NCBI GenBank assembly: GCA_938049385.1
Contig: CALIBQ010000048.1
Span: forward strand, 1 to 46,404
DNA from: an uncultured Anaerolineae bacterium
Lineage (GTDB): Bacteria; Chloroflexota; Anaerolineae; JACIWP01
Direction of reading: 5' to 3'
Length of the DNA: 46,404 bases
The notes beneath the pieces were generated by a model. The model was not told the DNA's origin. It searched no databases and saw only the letters and a program-made list of their open reading frames with translations. Positions 6,438 to 14,561 of this stretch are shown here, in pieces. The position numbers were made by a program, and so were the translations under genes. Position 1 is the first letter of the stretch, and the number at the start of each line of letters is the position of its first letter.

Positions 6438-7629
6438 CGTCCGTTCCCGCCCAGCGGCGCGAGAGCGCGGGCGCGCGGCCCTCCTGTGGCTCTTCCGCCG
6501 GCTCTCCGCTCCCCTCTTGGGCAGACAGCGCCCGCCCTCTTCCGTCCGGCGCGTCCTCATCATCCGCCCGGATCATCTTGGTGATGTGCTGTTCACCACG
6601 CCGGCGCTGGAGCGGTGGCGGGAGGCGGCCGCCGGCCGCATCGCGACGACCCTGTCCGTCGGGCCGTGGGCCAGGGATATCGCCGAGCATGGGCCGCCAG
6701 TCGAAGACATCGAGGTATTCCCTTACCCCGGCTTTACACGCGCCCCCAAAGGCGCGCCCTGGGCACCCTATATCCTGCTGTGGCGGGAGGCGAAGCGTCT
6801 GCGGCGCCGGCACTTCGACCTGGCGGTCATCCTGCGCTTCGACCACTGGTGGGCCGGCCTGTTGTGCTACCTGGCCGGCATCCCCCTGCGTCTGGGTTAT
6901 GACACCATACCCTTACGCTGTTTCCTGACGCACGCCGTCCCATACGCCGGCATTCAGCACGAGGTCCAGCGCAACCTGACGCTCATCGAACACGCGCTGG
7001 CACTGGCCGGCCTCACCCTTAGCCCGCCGACGGAATTTCCGCGGCTCATTTTCCAGCTTGCAGAGGAAGATCGGGAGGCTGTGCGGCGTCTGCTTGCCGG
7101 CCGCGGGCTGGATACCGGCCGGCCGCGGGTCGTCCTGCACCCCAGCGCCGGCGCGGCGGTCAAAGAATGGCCGGCGGAGCGCTTCGCCGAGGTCGGGGAC
7201 GCGCTGGCGAAGCAGTTCGACGCCCACATCCTGATCACCGGGGCGCGCGCAGACATCAGCCAGGCGTGGAAGGTCGCGGCGCTGATGCGGGAAGAGGCTG
7301 TAGTGATCGCCGGCCGCACCACTCTCGGTCAGCTTGCCGCCCTGCTGGCGGAAAGCGACCTGGTCATCGGCGCCGACAGCGGCCCAATGCATCTAGCGGT
7401 AGCGGTGGGGACGCCGACGGTGCACCTGTTCGGGCCGGCGGACCCGGCCCTGTTCGGCCCCTGGAGCGAGCGGCCGGCGGACCATATCGTCATCCGCGCC
7501 GGCTGTCCCTGCGCCCCCTGCAACCGCCTGGATTTCCCGCCGGAGGAGCTTCCCCGCCACCGGTGCATGGAGACCATCTCCACCGCTGAGGTGCTCCGCG
7601 CCGCCGCAGAACAGCTTGGGCGCCAGTAA
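6427..7629 (+). CDS. Glycosyltransferase family 9 (heptosyltransferase-like)
   Basis: A 400-residue GT9 protein related to ADP-heptose:LPS heptosyltransferases. Motifs are VLIIRPDHLGDVLFTTPAL near residue 45, VVLHPSAGAAVKEWPAERF for the donor site near 240, and DLVIGADSGPMHLAVAVGTP with LFGPADP near 310-340. A Cys-rich stretch, GCPCAPCNR, lies near residue 360 and is common in GT9 sequences. Start: the ATG at 6427 overlaps the end of the preceding gene; a longer frame from 6373 would overlap by 65 bases. The ribosome site is weak, consistent with coupling. In diderm bacteria the family builds LPS inner core. In a probably monoderm lineage the real acceptor is more likely another surface glycan. 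A PfkB protein similar to the heptose-phosphate kinase HldE lies at 42311-43336. Confidence 0.88.
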   Translation: MPNDVRSRPAARERGRAALLWLFRRLSAPLLGRQRPPSSVRRVLIIRPDHLGDVLFTTPALERWREAAAGRIATTLSVGPWARDIAEHGPPVEDIEVFPYPGFTRAPKGAPWAPYILLWREAKRLRRRHFDLAVILRFDHWWAGLLCYLAGIPLRLGYDTIPLRCFLTHAVPYAGIQHEVQRNLTLIEHALALAGLTLSPPTEFPRLIFQLAEEDREAVRRLLAGRGLDTGRPRVVLHPSAGAAVKEWPAERFAEVGDALAKQFDAHILITGARADISQAWKVAALMREEAVVIAGRTTLGQLAALLAESDLVIGADSGPMHLAVAVGTPTVHLFGPADPALFGPWSERPADHIVIRAGCPCAPCNRLDFPPEELPRHRCMETISTAEVLRAAAEQLGRQ

Positions 7630-7650
7630 GGGCACAGCGCCGCTGTGCCC
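7630..7650. terminator. Hairpin between convergent genes
   Basis: GGGCACAG (7630-7637) pairs with CTGTGCCC (7643-7650) immediately after the GT9 stop codon, and CCTTTAA follows. The convergent gene ends at 7654, so the hairpin can serve both transcripts. Confidence 0.65.
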
Positions 7651-7653
7651 CCT

Positions 7654-8034
7654 TTAATGGCGATGATGCCTGCGGTCCTCGTCGAACACCAGCAGACTGA
7701 GCAGGATGCTGACCACGCTGACGATGATGCCGCCAATGAAGGCGGAGGTGAAGTCCGCCACATTGAAGCCCAACCCGAGCCAGCCGGCGACCGCCGAGGC
7801 CAGCCACAGCATCAGGGCGTTGATGACCAGCGTGAACAGGCCCAGTGTCAGGATGATGAGCGGGCAGGTCAGGAGCGTCAACACCGGTCTGATGAGGGCA
7901 TTCACCAGCCCGAAGATGAGAGCCACGCCGGCCAGCACCAGCCATCCCCCCTCGTAGGTGATGCCCGGCACCAGTTCGGCGGCCGCCCACAGCGCCACCG
8001 CGTTGATGACCCAGCGCAAAATCAGCTTCCGCAT
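7654..8034 (-). CDS. PF04020-type four-helix membrane protein (phage-holin-4-like)
   Basis: A 126-residue membrane protein of the Phage_holin_4_2 / YvlD family. It starts MRKLILRWVINAVALW and has four closely spaced membrane segments. The family-typical phrases are GGWLVLAGVALIFGLVNALIRP and LTCPLIILTLGLFTLVINALM. The C-terminus is a charged, His-rich tail (DEDRRHHRH). Despite the Pfam name, most members are chromosomal proteins of unknown role, some tied to envelope stress; there is no phage context here. The ATG at 8034 has AAAGGA upstream, and the in-frame ATG at 8067 has no ribosome site. It follows the aminopeptidase gene by 42 bases and is probably in its operon. Confidence 0.85.
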   Translation of the reverse strand: MRKLILRWVINAVALWAAAELVPGITYEGGWLVLAGVALIFGLVNALIRPVLTLLTCPLIILTLGLFTLVINALMLWLASAVAGWLGLGFNVADFTSAFIGGIIVSVVSILLSLLVFDEDRRHHRH

Positions 8035-8076
8035 GACCGCTGTCCTTTCATTGTGGAATACGTGCACTGCCGCACA

Positions 8077-9192
8077 TCACGCGCCGGGCGTGAAGGTGAA
8101 ATCACCGTCCTTATAGATCAGCTCGCCATCCAACCATATCTCGCCGCCCTGCCGCAAATCGCAGACCATGTCCCAGTGGATGGCGGAATTGTTCTTCCCA
8201 CCCGATTCCGGGTAACTGCGTCCCAGGGCCAGGTGACAGGTGCCGGCGATCTTCTCGTCGAACAGCGTCTCGCCGGTGAACTGGCGGATGCCCTTATTGG
8301 TGCCGATGGCAAACTCCCCGACATAGCGCGCGCCGGCATCGGTATCCAGCATCTGCCGCAGAAATTCCTCCCCTTTATCGGCATGCGCCTCGACCACGCG
8401 GCCGTTCTCGAAGCGCAGTCGGACGTTTTCCACGCGCCGGCCGGCGTATGTGGCCGGATAGGTGAAGCGGATGGTGCCGTTCACGCTGTCCTCGATGGGG
8501 CTGGTGAAGATTTCGCCGTCCGGGAAGTTTTCCTTGCCGTCGCAGTTGATGAACGGCCGGCCCTCGATGCGCATCTCCAAATCGGTATCCTCAGCGCGCA
8601 CCCGCAGTGTCCGCTTGTCCGCCAGGTAATGGACCCAGGCCTGCTGGAAGGCGGAGAGCCTTTGCCAGTAGGCGATCGGGTCATCCAGGTCGGGCAGGCA
8701 GGCCCCGAAGACGAAGTTCTTGTACTCCTCCTGGGACATCTCCGCGTCCTGGGCGTATGCCGGCGTGGGGAACAGGGACAGCACCCACTGCAGTTCGCCG
8801 GCGGCGGCGCGTTCCATCAGCCGGCGCATGATAGGTTCGCTGGCCTGCGAGCGCAGTACCTGGCGGGCCGGCGGCACATTGGTCAGCGCACGGGTATTGG
8901 CCGCCCCCAGGATATTGATGAACTTGTCATAGCGCTCCACCGCCATTTCCAGGACCGGCGGTATAAAGCGCAACTGCTCCTCGCTGGCATGGTACATGAA
9001 GTACTCCTCCAGCGCCGGCAGGGTGACCTGCAGGCTGGGATGTCCGCCGCGCCCCAGGACCCGGCGGTACACCGCCTCCAGCATGGGGCCGGCCAGGATC
9101 GTGCCCATGATGAACACCAGGTCGTTCGGCTGAACGTTCACGGAATATTCGACCAGGACCTGAGCGATTTTCTCAATGCGCGGGTCTTGCAT
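8077..9192 (-). CDS. Aminopeptidase, M29 family (aminopeptidase T / AmpS type)
   Basis: A 371-residue cytoplasmic metallo-aminopeptidase that removes N-terminal residues from peptides. The family length is about 370-415. Features visible: the N-terminal PNDLVFIMG strand region, the GEIFTSPIEDSVNG segment with the first Glu ligand (near 230), VGEFAIGTN with the second Glu (near 295), and the terminal metal-binding IHWDMV (His-x-Asp, near 345). M29 enzymes use two divalent metals and are often thermostable. The ATG at 9192 is preceded by AAAGGAG. The GNAT gene ends 27 bases upstream, so the two are probably co-transcribed. It would degrade peptides brought in by the ABC importer at 14562-24325; that link is inference. 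Confidence 0.92.
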   Translation of the reverse strand: MQDPRIEKIAQVLVEYSVNVQPNDLVFIMGTILAGPMLEAVYRRVLGRGGHPSLQVTLPALEEYFMYHASEEQLRFIPPVLEMAVERYDKFINILGAANTRALTNVPPARQVLRSQASEPIMRRLMERAAAGELQWVLSLFPTPAYAQDAEMSQEEYKNFVFGACLPDLDDPIAYWQRLSAFQQAWVHYLADKRTLRVRAEDTDLEMRIEGRPFINCDGKENFPDGEIFTSPIEDSVNGTIRFTYPATYAGRRVENVRLRFENGRVVEAHADKGEEFLRQMLDTDAGARYVGEFAIGTNKGIRQFTGETLFDEKIAGTCHLALGRSYPESGGKNNSAIHWDMVCDLRQGGEIWLDGELIYKDGDFTFTPGA

Positions 9193-9219
9193 GGGGTATG
9201 CTCCTTTGCTGGATGGGGA

Positions 9220-10221
9220 TTATAATTTGCGGCGCATAGTGATCAGGGTGCGGCGCTCCTGAAAGCCGTACGCCTTCAGCGCAGTGATGCCCTCCTCGTG
9301 ACTGGCAGGATGCTCGCTTTCCACGCGGGTCTTTCTGCCCGGCCGGATATATTCCAGGGAGCGCGCCACCAGCGTCTCTTCCACCTGGCCGCGCACGTCC
9401 GGCGCCGCCACCATCGTCAGGCGCCAGGCATCGAAGCCTTGGGGACGGGTTTCCACCAGCGCCACCAGCCGGCCGCCGGCGAACAGCCCCTCTGTCCTTG
9501 GCCCGCCGCCCAGCAGAAAAGCCGATATTACCTCGGCAGCGCGCCGGCCCCATGAAGGCGGCCGGGCTGTCTGGGGAATGTTGCGGACCCACCGTTCTAC
9601 GGCGCTGACGGCCGTCAACTGCAGGGCGTGCCGGGAGCGCCAGTCGCCGGCCCCCAGCCGGCGCAGGGTGTAGTTCGCCGGCACCGATGCCGGCGGCAGG
9701 AGGTCGGCCGGCCCCACACGGTACAGCTCCACGCTGGCGTACAGGCTCTCGAACCCCAGCGACTCATACAGGTGCAGGGCCGGCATGTTGTCGTGCCGCA
9801 CCTGCAGGAGCACCCATTCCCCGCCCCGCTCGCTCGCCAGCGCGATGGCCGCTTCCATCAGCCGGCGGCCGATGCCGCGCCCGCGGAAATCCCGGTGCAC
9901 CGCCACGTTGGATATCTGCCAGCGGGAAGAGCCGCTCCCCGTGCGGGTTAGTGTCACATTGCCGACAATGCGCCCATCCTCCTCCCACACGAAGCCGGTG
10001 AAGGAGTCCTGAAAATCGGCGCTGAGCCGGCTGAGCGTCCACCAGACCGGTCCCATAGCGGCCATGGCGCGCAGTTCGCGCACGGCCGCGAACCCCGGCT
10101 CGCCCATCTCGGCCGCAAACGCTTCCTCGATGAGGTCCGCGACCTGATAGAGGTCTCTGCCCGGGTCCAGCAGGCGCAGGCCGTTCGTTCGTGTCAGGCG
10201 AGAGGTTGCCATACTGGTCAT
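9220..10221 (-). CDS. GNAT-family N-acetyltransferase with C-terminal extension
   Basis: A 333-residue acetyltransferase. The GNAT core lies in the first 170 residues: IVGNVTLTRTG (beta 4), ISNVAVHRDFRGRGIGRRLM (the acetyl-CoA pyrophosphate loop R-G-x-G-x-G/R) and NMPALHLYESLGFE (motif B). The rest is a second, less obvious domain of about 150 residues that could be a degenerate GNAT domain, as in tandem GNAT proteins. The substrate is unknown. Two ATGs nine bases apart (10221 and 10212) are possible; the first has AGGA 7 bases upstream. A promoter with TGGACA-N17-TACAAT is at 10276-10304. It heads the run GNAT, M29 aminopeptidase, PF04020 protein. Confidence 0.85.
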   Translation of the reverse strand: MTSMATSRLTRTNGLRLLDPGRDLYQVADLIEEAFAAEMGEPGFAAVRELRAMAAMGPVWWTLSRLSADFQDSFTGFVWEEDGRIVGNVTLTRTGSGSSRWQISNVAVHRDFRGRGIGRRLMEAAIALASERGGEWVLLQVRHDNMPALHLYESLGFESLYASVELYRVGPADLLPPASVPANYTLRRLGAGDWRSRHALQLTAVSAVERWVRNIPQTARPPSWGRRAAEVISAFLLGGGPRTEGLFAGGRLVALVETRPQGFDAWRLTMVAAPDVRGQVEETLVARSLEYIRPGRKTRVESEHPASHEEGITALKAYGFQERRTLITMRRKL

Positions 10222-10275
10222 GCCGGCATCCTGGGCCGGCGAAGTTGCCGCCGGCCTCCCCGATTCACAGCGTTT

Positions 10276-10304
10276 ATTGTAATGGAAATCCGCCGCCCTG
10301 TCCA
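10276..10304 (-). promoter_or_regulatory. Sigma70-type promoter for the GNAT/aminopeptidase operon
   Basis: On the minus strand TGGACA (10299-10304), a 17-base spacer and TACAAT (10276-10281). The start site is expected near 10270, about 50 bases before the ATG. Confidence 0.6.
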
Positions 10305-10369
10305 GCCAGGCATGAGGGCCGGCGCGATGCACAGGTCCTGCCGCAGTCGCCTCCCCCAATATTCCACCC

Positions 10370-10380
10370 TGTGCTATAAT
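10370..10380 (+). promoter_or_regulatory. Extended -10 promoter for the M20 amidohydrolase gene
   Basis: TGTGCTATAAT contains a perfect -10 with the TGn extension. No good -35 is seen 16-18 bases upstream. Transcription would start near 10387, giving a 5' leader of about 48 bases with GGAGGTG before the ATG at 10435. Confidence 0.6.
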
Positions 10381-10434
10381 ATGCCCAACGAACCTACCGT
10401 CCGCTATCTCTTACTACCAGATGGAGGTGTTGCC

Positions 10435-11610
10435 ATGGACTCGCTCCAAACGCAGGTGCTGAGCGCCATTGATGAGGAACGCGGCGCTCTGGTCCGGCTG
10501 GCCGATGACCTGCGCGACCATCCCGAGGTTGGTTATCAGGAACACTATGCCGCGGCGCGGCTCACCGCCTTTCTGCGGGAGCGCGGCTTTCAGGTGCAGT
10601 TCCCTTACGGCGGGGTGGACACCGCCTTCCGCGCCCAGGTGGGTGCTGACCGGCCAACCATTGCGCTGATCGCCGAGTATGATGCCCTGCCGGAGATCGG
10701 CCATGGATGCGGGCACAATCTCATCGCCGGCAGTGCGGTCGGCGCCGCCCTCGGCGCGGCCGCCGTCATATCCCAGTTGGAAGGCTCCGTGGCCGTCATC
10801 GGCACGCCGGCGGAGGAAATCCTCTATCAGACCCCTGGTAAGGTCCTTCTCCTGCGCGCCGGCGCCTTCTCCGACATCGACGCCGCCCTCGAGTTCCATC
10901 CCTGGACCGCCACCGGACTGCTGAGCAAAGACCGCGCCCTGGTCAGCCTGAACATCTCGTTCCACGGCCGGCCGGCGCACGCCGCCGCGGACCCCTGGAA
11001 CGGCATCAACGCCCTCGACGGCGTGCTCCTTACCTTCAACGCTATCAATGCCCTGCGCCAGCACATCAAGCCGGAGGCGCGCATCCACGGTAACATCACC
11101 CACGGAGGCGAGGTGCCCAACGTCATTCACGCCTTCGCCGCCGCACAAATCATCGTGCGCGCCGAGGACCGCCGCTATTTGTTCGAGGAGCTCTTGCCGA
11201 AGGTGGAGAACTGCGCCCGCGGCGCATCCATCGCCACCGGCGCGCAGGTGGAGATTGTCCGCACATCGGAGATTGACAGCACGCTCAATAATTCGGTGCT
11301 GGCCGGCCTGCTGGAGCAGGCCGCCAGGGACTGCGGCGTGCCCTTCGGAGAGCCGGTGGAATTGGGCGCTTCCACCGACTTCGGCAATCTCAGCCGCGCT
11401 GTGCCGGCCGCCGGCTTCATGGTGGACATCGGACTGCCCCCCGGCACACCCTGGCACTCGCGCGATGTGGCCCAGGCGGCCGGCGGGCCGGGCGGCCACC
11501 GCGCCATGCTGGACGCCGCGCGCATTATGGCGTTGGCCGTAGTAGAACTGCTCCGCCGGCCGGAGCTTGTCCAACAGGCGCATGCCGCCTTTCAATCCGC
11601 GAGCAAGTAA
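10435..11610 (+). CDS. M20 family amidohydrolase (M20D, AbgB/IAA-amino-acid hydrolase-like)
   Basis: A 391-residue cytoplasmic zinc or manganese amidohydrolase that cleaves N-acyl or amino-acyl conjugates. The metal-binding motifs are HGCGHNL (90-96), GTPAEE (123-128) and EFHPW. The dimerisation domain follows with HAAADPWNGINALDG, and NITHGGEVPNVIHAFA is the typical inter-domain segment. The C-terminal WHSRDVAQAAGGPGGHRAM closes the catalytic domain. Length is normal for the family. The start has GGAGGTG upstream; an in-frame ATG at 10282 would precede the promoter and is rejected. Substrate could be p-aminobenzoyl-glutamate, acyl amino acids or dipeptides; the sequence does not decide. Confidence 0.9.
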   Translation: MDSLQTQVLSAIDEERGALVRLADDLRDHPEVGYQEHYAAARLTAFLRERGFQVQFPYGGVDTAFRAQVGADRPTIALIAEYDALPEIGHGCGHNLIAGSAVGAALGAAAVISQLEGSVAVIGTPAEEILYQTPGKVLLLRAGAFSDIDAALEFHPWTATGLLSKDRALVSLNISFHGRPAHAAADPWNGINALDGVLLTFNAINALRQHIKPEARIHGNITHGGEVPNVIHAFAAAQIIVRAEDRRYLFEELLPKVENCARGASIATGAQVEIVRTSEIDSTLNNSVLAGLLEQAARDCGVPFGEPVELGASTDFGNLSRAVPAAGFMVDIGLPPGTPWHSRDVAQAAGGPGGHRAMLDAARIMALAVVELLRRPELVQQAHAAFQSASK

Positions 11611-11616
11611 CGCAAA

Positions 11617-11648
11617 CGGCGGCGGGGCATTCCCTGCTCCCGCCGCCG
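11617..11648. terminator. G+C-rich hairpin between convergent genes
   Basis: CGGCGGCGGG (11617-11626) pairs with CCCGCCGCCG (11639-11648) around a 12-base loop, in the gap between the convergent M20 and subtilase genes. Neither side has a long T run (TTTG on the minus side), so it may be a weak or bidirectional terminator. Confidence 0.55.
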
Positions 11649-11673
11649 GATATGTACTGCGAGTCTCATCATC

Positions 11674-14331
11674 TCATGGCGATTTCAACGGGTTCACCGC
11701 CACCACGACCACCGCGTCCGCATGCCGGTTGATCAGCCCACTGCCGGCGAAATAGACATCACTCCCCGGCAGGAAGCGCACGTCCGTTCCGCGCAGGCCG
11801 TTGCGGGTCGGGCGCAGGGCCTTGAAGCGCAGGGTTGCCAGCCGCACCGCGGCGCCCTGCGCCAGCCGGCCCCGCAGTTCCCGGCCGAGGGCCACGGAAA
11901 TCACCCCCCGCCGACCGTCCACCTGGTTCTGCAGGACCACGGGCAAATCCCCGCCCACCTCGGCGCCGGCCGCCGGCTGAAGGATATCCGGGTCATAGCT
12001 GAGGGCAAATTCTGCTGCGTCTACAACACCGCCGGCGGTATCCAGCAGTACGTTCAGCTCCACAATCTCGCCGGCGCGCACCAACTGCCGCTCCGGCGCC
12101 AGCCACACCCGCATACTGCGCTGGAGTGGAAGCGAGGCCGCCGTCGGAGTGCCGGCCACTACCACCGGCCCCTCTAAGGCATAATTGGAGGCCAGCAGGG
12201 AAAAGTCCGCCGCGGTGATGCGGCCATCGTCGTTGAAATCGGCGCGCGCATCCCAGCCGGCATCGCCGCGCTGAGTGGCATAGGCAGTGGCAAGGATGGA
12301 AAAGTCCACGCCGGAAACCCGGTCATCCCCGCTGGCATCCCCTTCTAATAGGGTACCCATCTCCACCGTGCCAACGGCCGGCAGGGTGACGCCGCGCCGG
12401 AGGTTGCTCAGCGAATGTCGGCCCTTCACCAGCATATCAAAGGTCCCCGAAGGGGGTGAAAGCAGTGCAAAGCGGCCGGTCTCATCGGTGGTCACGTCAA
12501 AGGAACGCACCACACTGCCGGCGGCATCCAGCAGTTGGACCGTGAGCGTATAGCCGCTCCAGCGAGCGCTGGGAGGGACGCCGTGTCCCTGCAGGCGCAC
12601 CGAGCCGATGAACCACGGTGCCTGCACCACCACGCTGGCATCCTGCCGAGCCGCCACCAGCTCCTGTCCATAGTAGAATGCCTGGGACATGGGGTCAAAG
12701 GAAATGCGGGTGCCGTCGGGCGTCAGTGTCTGCGCCACGGCGCGGAAGCGCACGGTGAAGAGGATAATGTCGCCCCGGGGTGCCGGCTGGGAATAAGATG
12801 CCAGAGCGTCGAACAAGACCATGCCGGCGGCATTATCGGCCTGGGCGCGCACGAGGATGGGCAGTGCCTCTCCCGGTATAATGGTGTTCGCCGGCTGGCC
12901 GCTCGCATCCACCACCTGCAGGACCGCCGGGTCGAAATGCAGGATCACATGGGCGGATTCCACCGGCAGGAATTGGCTGGAGAGCACCACGTTCACGCGG
13001 AAAACCGTATCCTGGGCCACCGCGCTGCTCGCCGGCTCCAGGCGCAGAGTCGTCTCTGCCGCCCGCACCAGCGCCTGGAACGCGTCCACCCGCCCCCAGC
13101 CGTACTCCGGGTCCCACCCCGGCGCGCCTTTATCCTGTGCCGTGCTGGTGATAATCTCTGCCACCTGGAGATTGGACAGCAATAGGTTCGCCGAACGCAG
13201 TAGCCCTGCGATGCCGGCGACATGCGGCGCGGCGAAAGAGGTGCCCTGACCCCAAGCATAGCCCCGATTCACGCCGTCACCGAAGATGGAAAGTATCAGC
13301 CGACTTCCCTCGCTGTTGCCGCCCGGTGCCGCCACATCCACATAATCGCCGACTGTGGAGTAATAGGCATGCTCGTCGCTGGCGCCCACCGCGGCCACGG
13401 CGATCACGTCCGGAAACGCCGCGGGGTATATAGGACTGTTATCCAGGTGATACGTGTTGCCGGCCGCCGCCACAACCACCACGTCATGCGAGAGGGCATA
13501 ATCTACCGCATCTGCCATCAAGTTAGAGGGGAAAAACGACCCTAAGCTGAGATTAATGACATCCGCGCCCTGATCCACCGCCCAGATGACGCCGGCGGCC
13601 ACATCGCTGGTGTAACCCGTGCCGTAAGCATCCAGAACCTTGACCGGCATGAGACGGGCATTCCAGGCCACGCCGGCGATACCCTGCCCGTTGTTGCCCA
13701 CCGCGCCGGCAAGGCCAGCGCAGAAGGTGCCGTGCCCTTCATCATCGCTAGGGTCGGGGTCCCCATTCACGAAATCGTAGCCGGCCGCCAGCTTTCCCGC
13801 CAACTCCGGATGTCCCGGGTCAATGCCCGTATCCACAATGGCGATGACTACATCCGGTGAACCGACGCTGATATCCCAGGCCGGGATCGCGCCGACCTGG
13901 GGCATGTTCCACTGGTCGTCGAAATAAGGGTCATTCGGGATATCCAGCGCCTGTACCACGACGTCCGGCTCGGCATAGCGGACTGCCGGCAGTGCTCCCA
14001 GCTCGCCGGCTAGCGCCTCTTCTTTGCCCGGCGGCACAGAGACCACCACCGCGTTCAGGGCCGGCATGCGCCGCAGAACGGTCCAACCGCGGTTGGCCAG
14101 CAGGGCCCGCTGTTCCGCCTGGGTCACGCCGGGCTGAAAGCCGATCACCAGCCGGCCCGACGGGACCGCGCGCGCCGTCTCCCCGGGCACGCCGGCCAGC
14201 GGGAGCGTCGGCCAATTCCCAGAAGGCCCTTCTGCCCGCACCAGGGGAACGCAGACAAAGCCAACTACCAGCGCGCACCCGAGCGCCGCTATCCAGGCTA
14301 TGCGGTTCCAACGTCTGCGGCCGGGATACAT
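11674..14331 (-). CDS. Secreted subtilisin-like serine protease (S8) with cohesin-like and dockerin domains
   Basis: An 885-residue exported protease. Order: signal peptide (1-33, RRRWNR then a hydrophobic core ending VRAEG); fervidolysin-like I9 propeptide (about 55-130, LVIGFQPGVTQAEQRALL); S8 catalytic domain (about 135-425) with Asp167 in VDTGID, His200 in GHGTFCAG, Asn292 in AAAGN and Ser365 in GTSFAAPHVAG; first cohesin-like domain (about 430-560, HFDPAVLQVVD); CnaB/PEGA-like beta domain (about 575-650); dockerin type I (about 660-718) with two Ca-binding repeats, GDASGDDRVSGVDFS and ADFNDDGRITAADFS; and a second cohesin-like domain (about 740-880, LSYDPDILQ). The catalytic set is complete. 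The ATG at 14331 is preceded by GAGGAGG; an ATG at 14415 lies upstream of the -10 and is rejected. It probably digests extracellular protein to feed the adjacent peptide importer. Having both dockerin and cohesin modules in one chain is unusual. Confidence 0.92.
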   Translation of the reverse strand: MYPGRRRWNRIAWIAALGCALVVGFVCVPLVRAEGPSGNWPTLPLAGVPGETARAVPSGRLVIGFQPGVTQAEQRALLANRGWTVLRRMPALNAVVVSVPPGKEEALAGELGALPAVRYAEPDVVVQALDIPNDPYFDDQWNMPQVGAIPAWDISVGSPDVVIAIVDTGIDPGHPELAGKLAAGYDFVNGDPDPSDDEGHGTFCAGLAGAVGNNGQGIAGVAWNARLMPVKVLDAYGTGYTSDVAAGVIWAVDQGADVINLSLGSFFPSNLMADAVDYALSHDVVVVAAAGNTYHLDNSPIYPAAFPDVIAVAAVGASDEHAYYSTVGDYVDVAAPGGNSEGSRLILSIFGDGVNRGYAWGQGTSFAAPHVAGIAGLLRSANLLLSNLQVAEIITSTAQDKGAPGWDPEYGWGRVDAFQALVRAAETTLRLEPASSAVAQDTVFRVNVVLSSQFLPVESAHVILHFDPAVLQVVDASGQPANTIIPGEALPILVRAQADNAAGMVLFDALASYSQPAPRGDIILFTVRFRAVAQTLTPDGTRISFDPMSQAFYYGQELVAARQDASVVVQAPWFIGSVRLQGHGVPPSARWSGYTLTVQLLDAAGSVVRSFDVTTDETGRFALLSPPSGTFDMLVKGRHSLSNLRRGVTLPAVGTVEMGTLLEGDASGDDRVSGVDFSILATAYATQRGDAGWDARADFNDDGRITAADFSLLASNYALEGPVVVAGTPTAASLPLQRSMRVWLAPERQLVRAGEIVELNVLLDTAGGVVDAAEFALSYDPDILQPAAGAEVGGDLPVVLQNQVDGRRGVISVALGRELRGRLAQGAAVRLATLRFKALRPTRNGLRGTDVRFLPGSDVYFAGSGLINRHADAVVVVAVNPLKSP

Positions 14332-14391
14332 GGTCTGCCTCCTCGAAAGCCCGGACCCATCGGCTGACCGCCGGCTATCTCCCCTATCTTG

Positions 14392-14402
14392 ATTATACCA
14401 CA
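14392..14402 (-). promoter_or_regulatory. Extended -10 promoter for the subtilase gene
   Basis: On the minus strand TGTGGTATAAT (14402 to 14392), a perfect -10 with a TGn extension and no clear -35. It lies 60 bases before the ATG at 14331. The region 14416-14500 further upstream is unusually AT-rich for this window and may contribute an UP-like element. Confidence 0.6.
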
Positions 14403-14561
14403 GCGGCCGTATCACAGAACATACAAATTATTCATTATTATTGTTTTTAATCTTTCGCTTTATTCATATAACACCATTGGGCGCAGAATGTGACACCCTT
14501 CGCTCATTTACTATGACGCAGATGCGCGGCTGACGATATGGGGTGAAAACAGGGGCTTACA

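Noticed and set aside
7645-9225. A 526-codon open frame on the plus strand
   Set aside because: Antisense to the PF04020 and M29 genes, both of which have clear motifs and ribosome sites.
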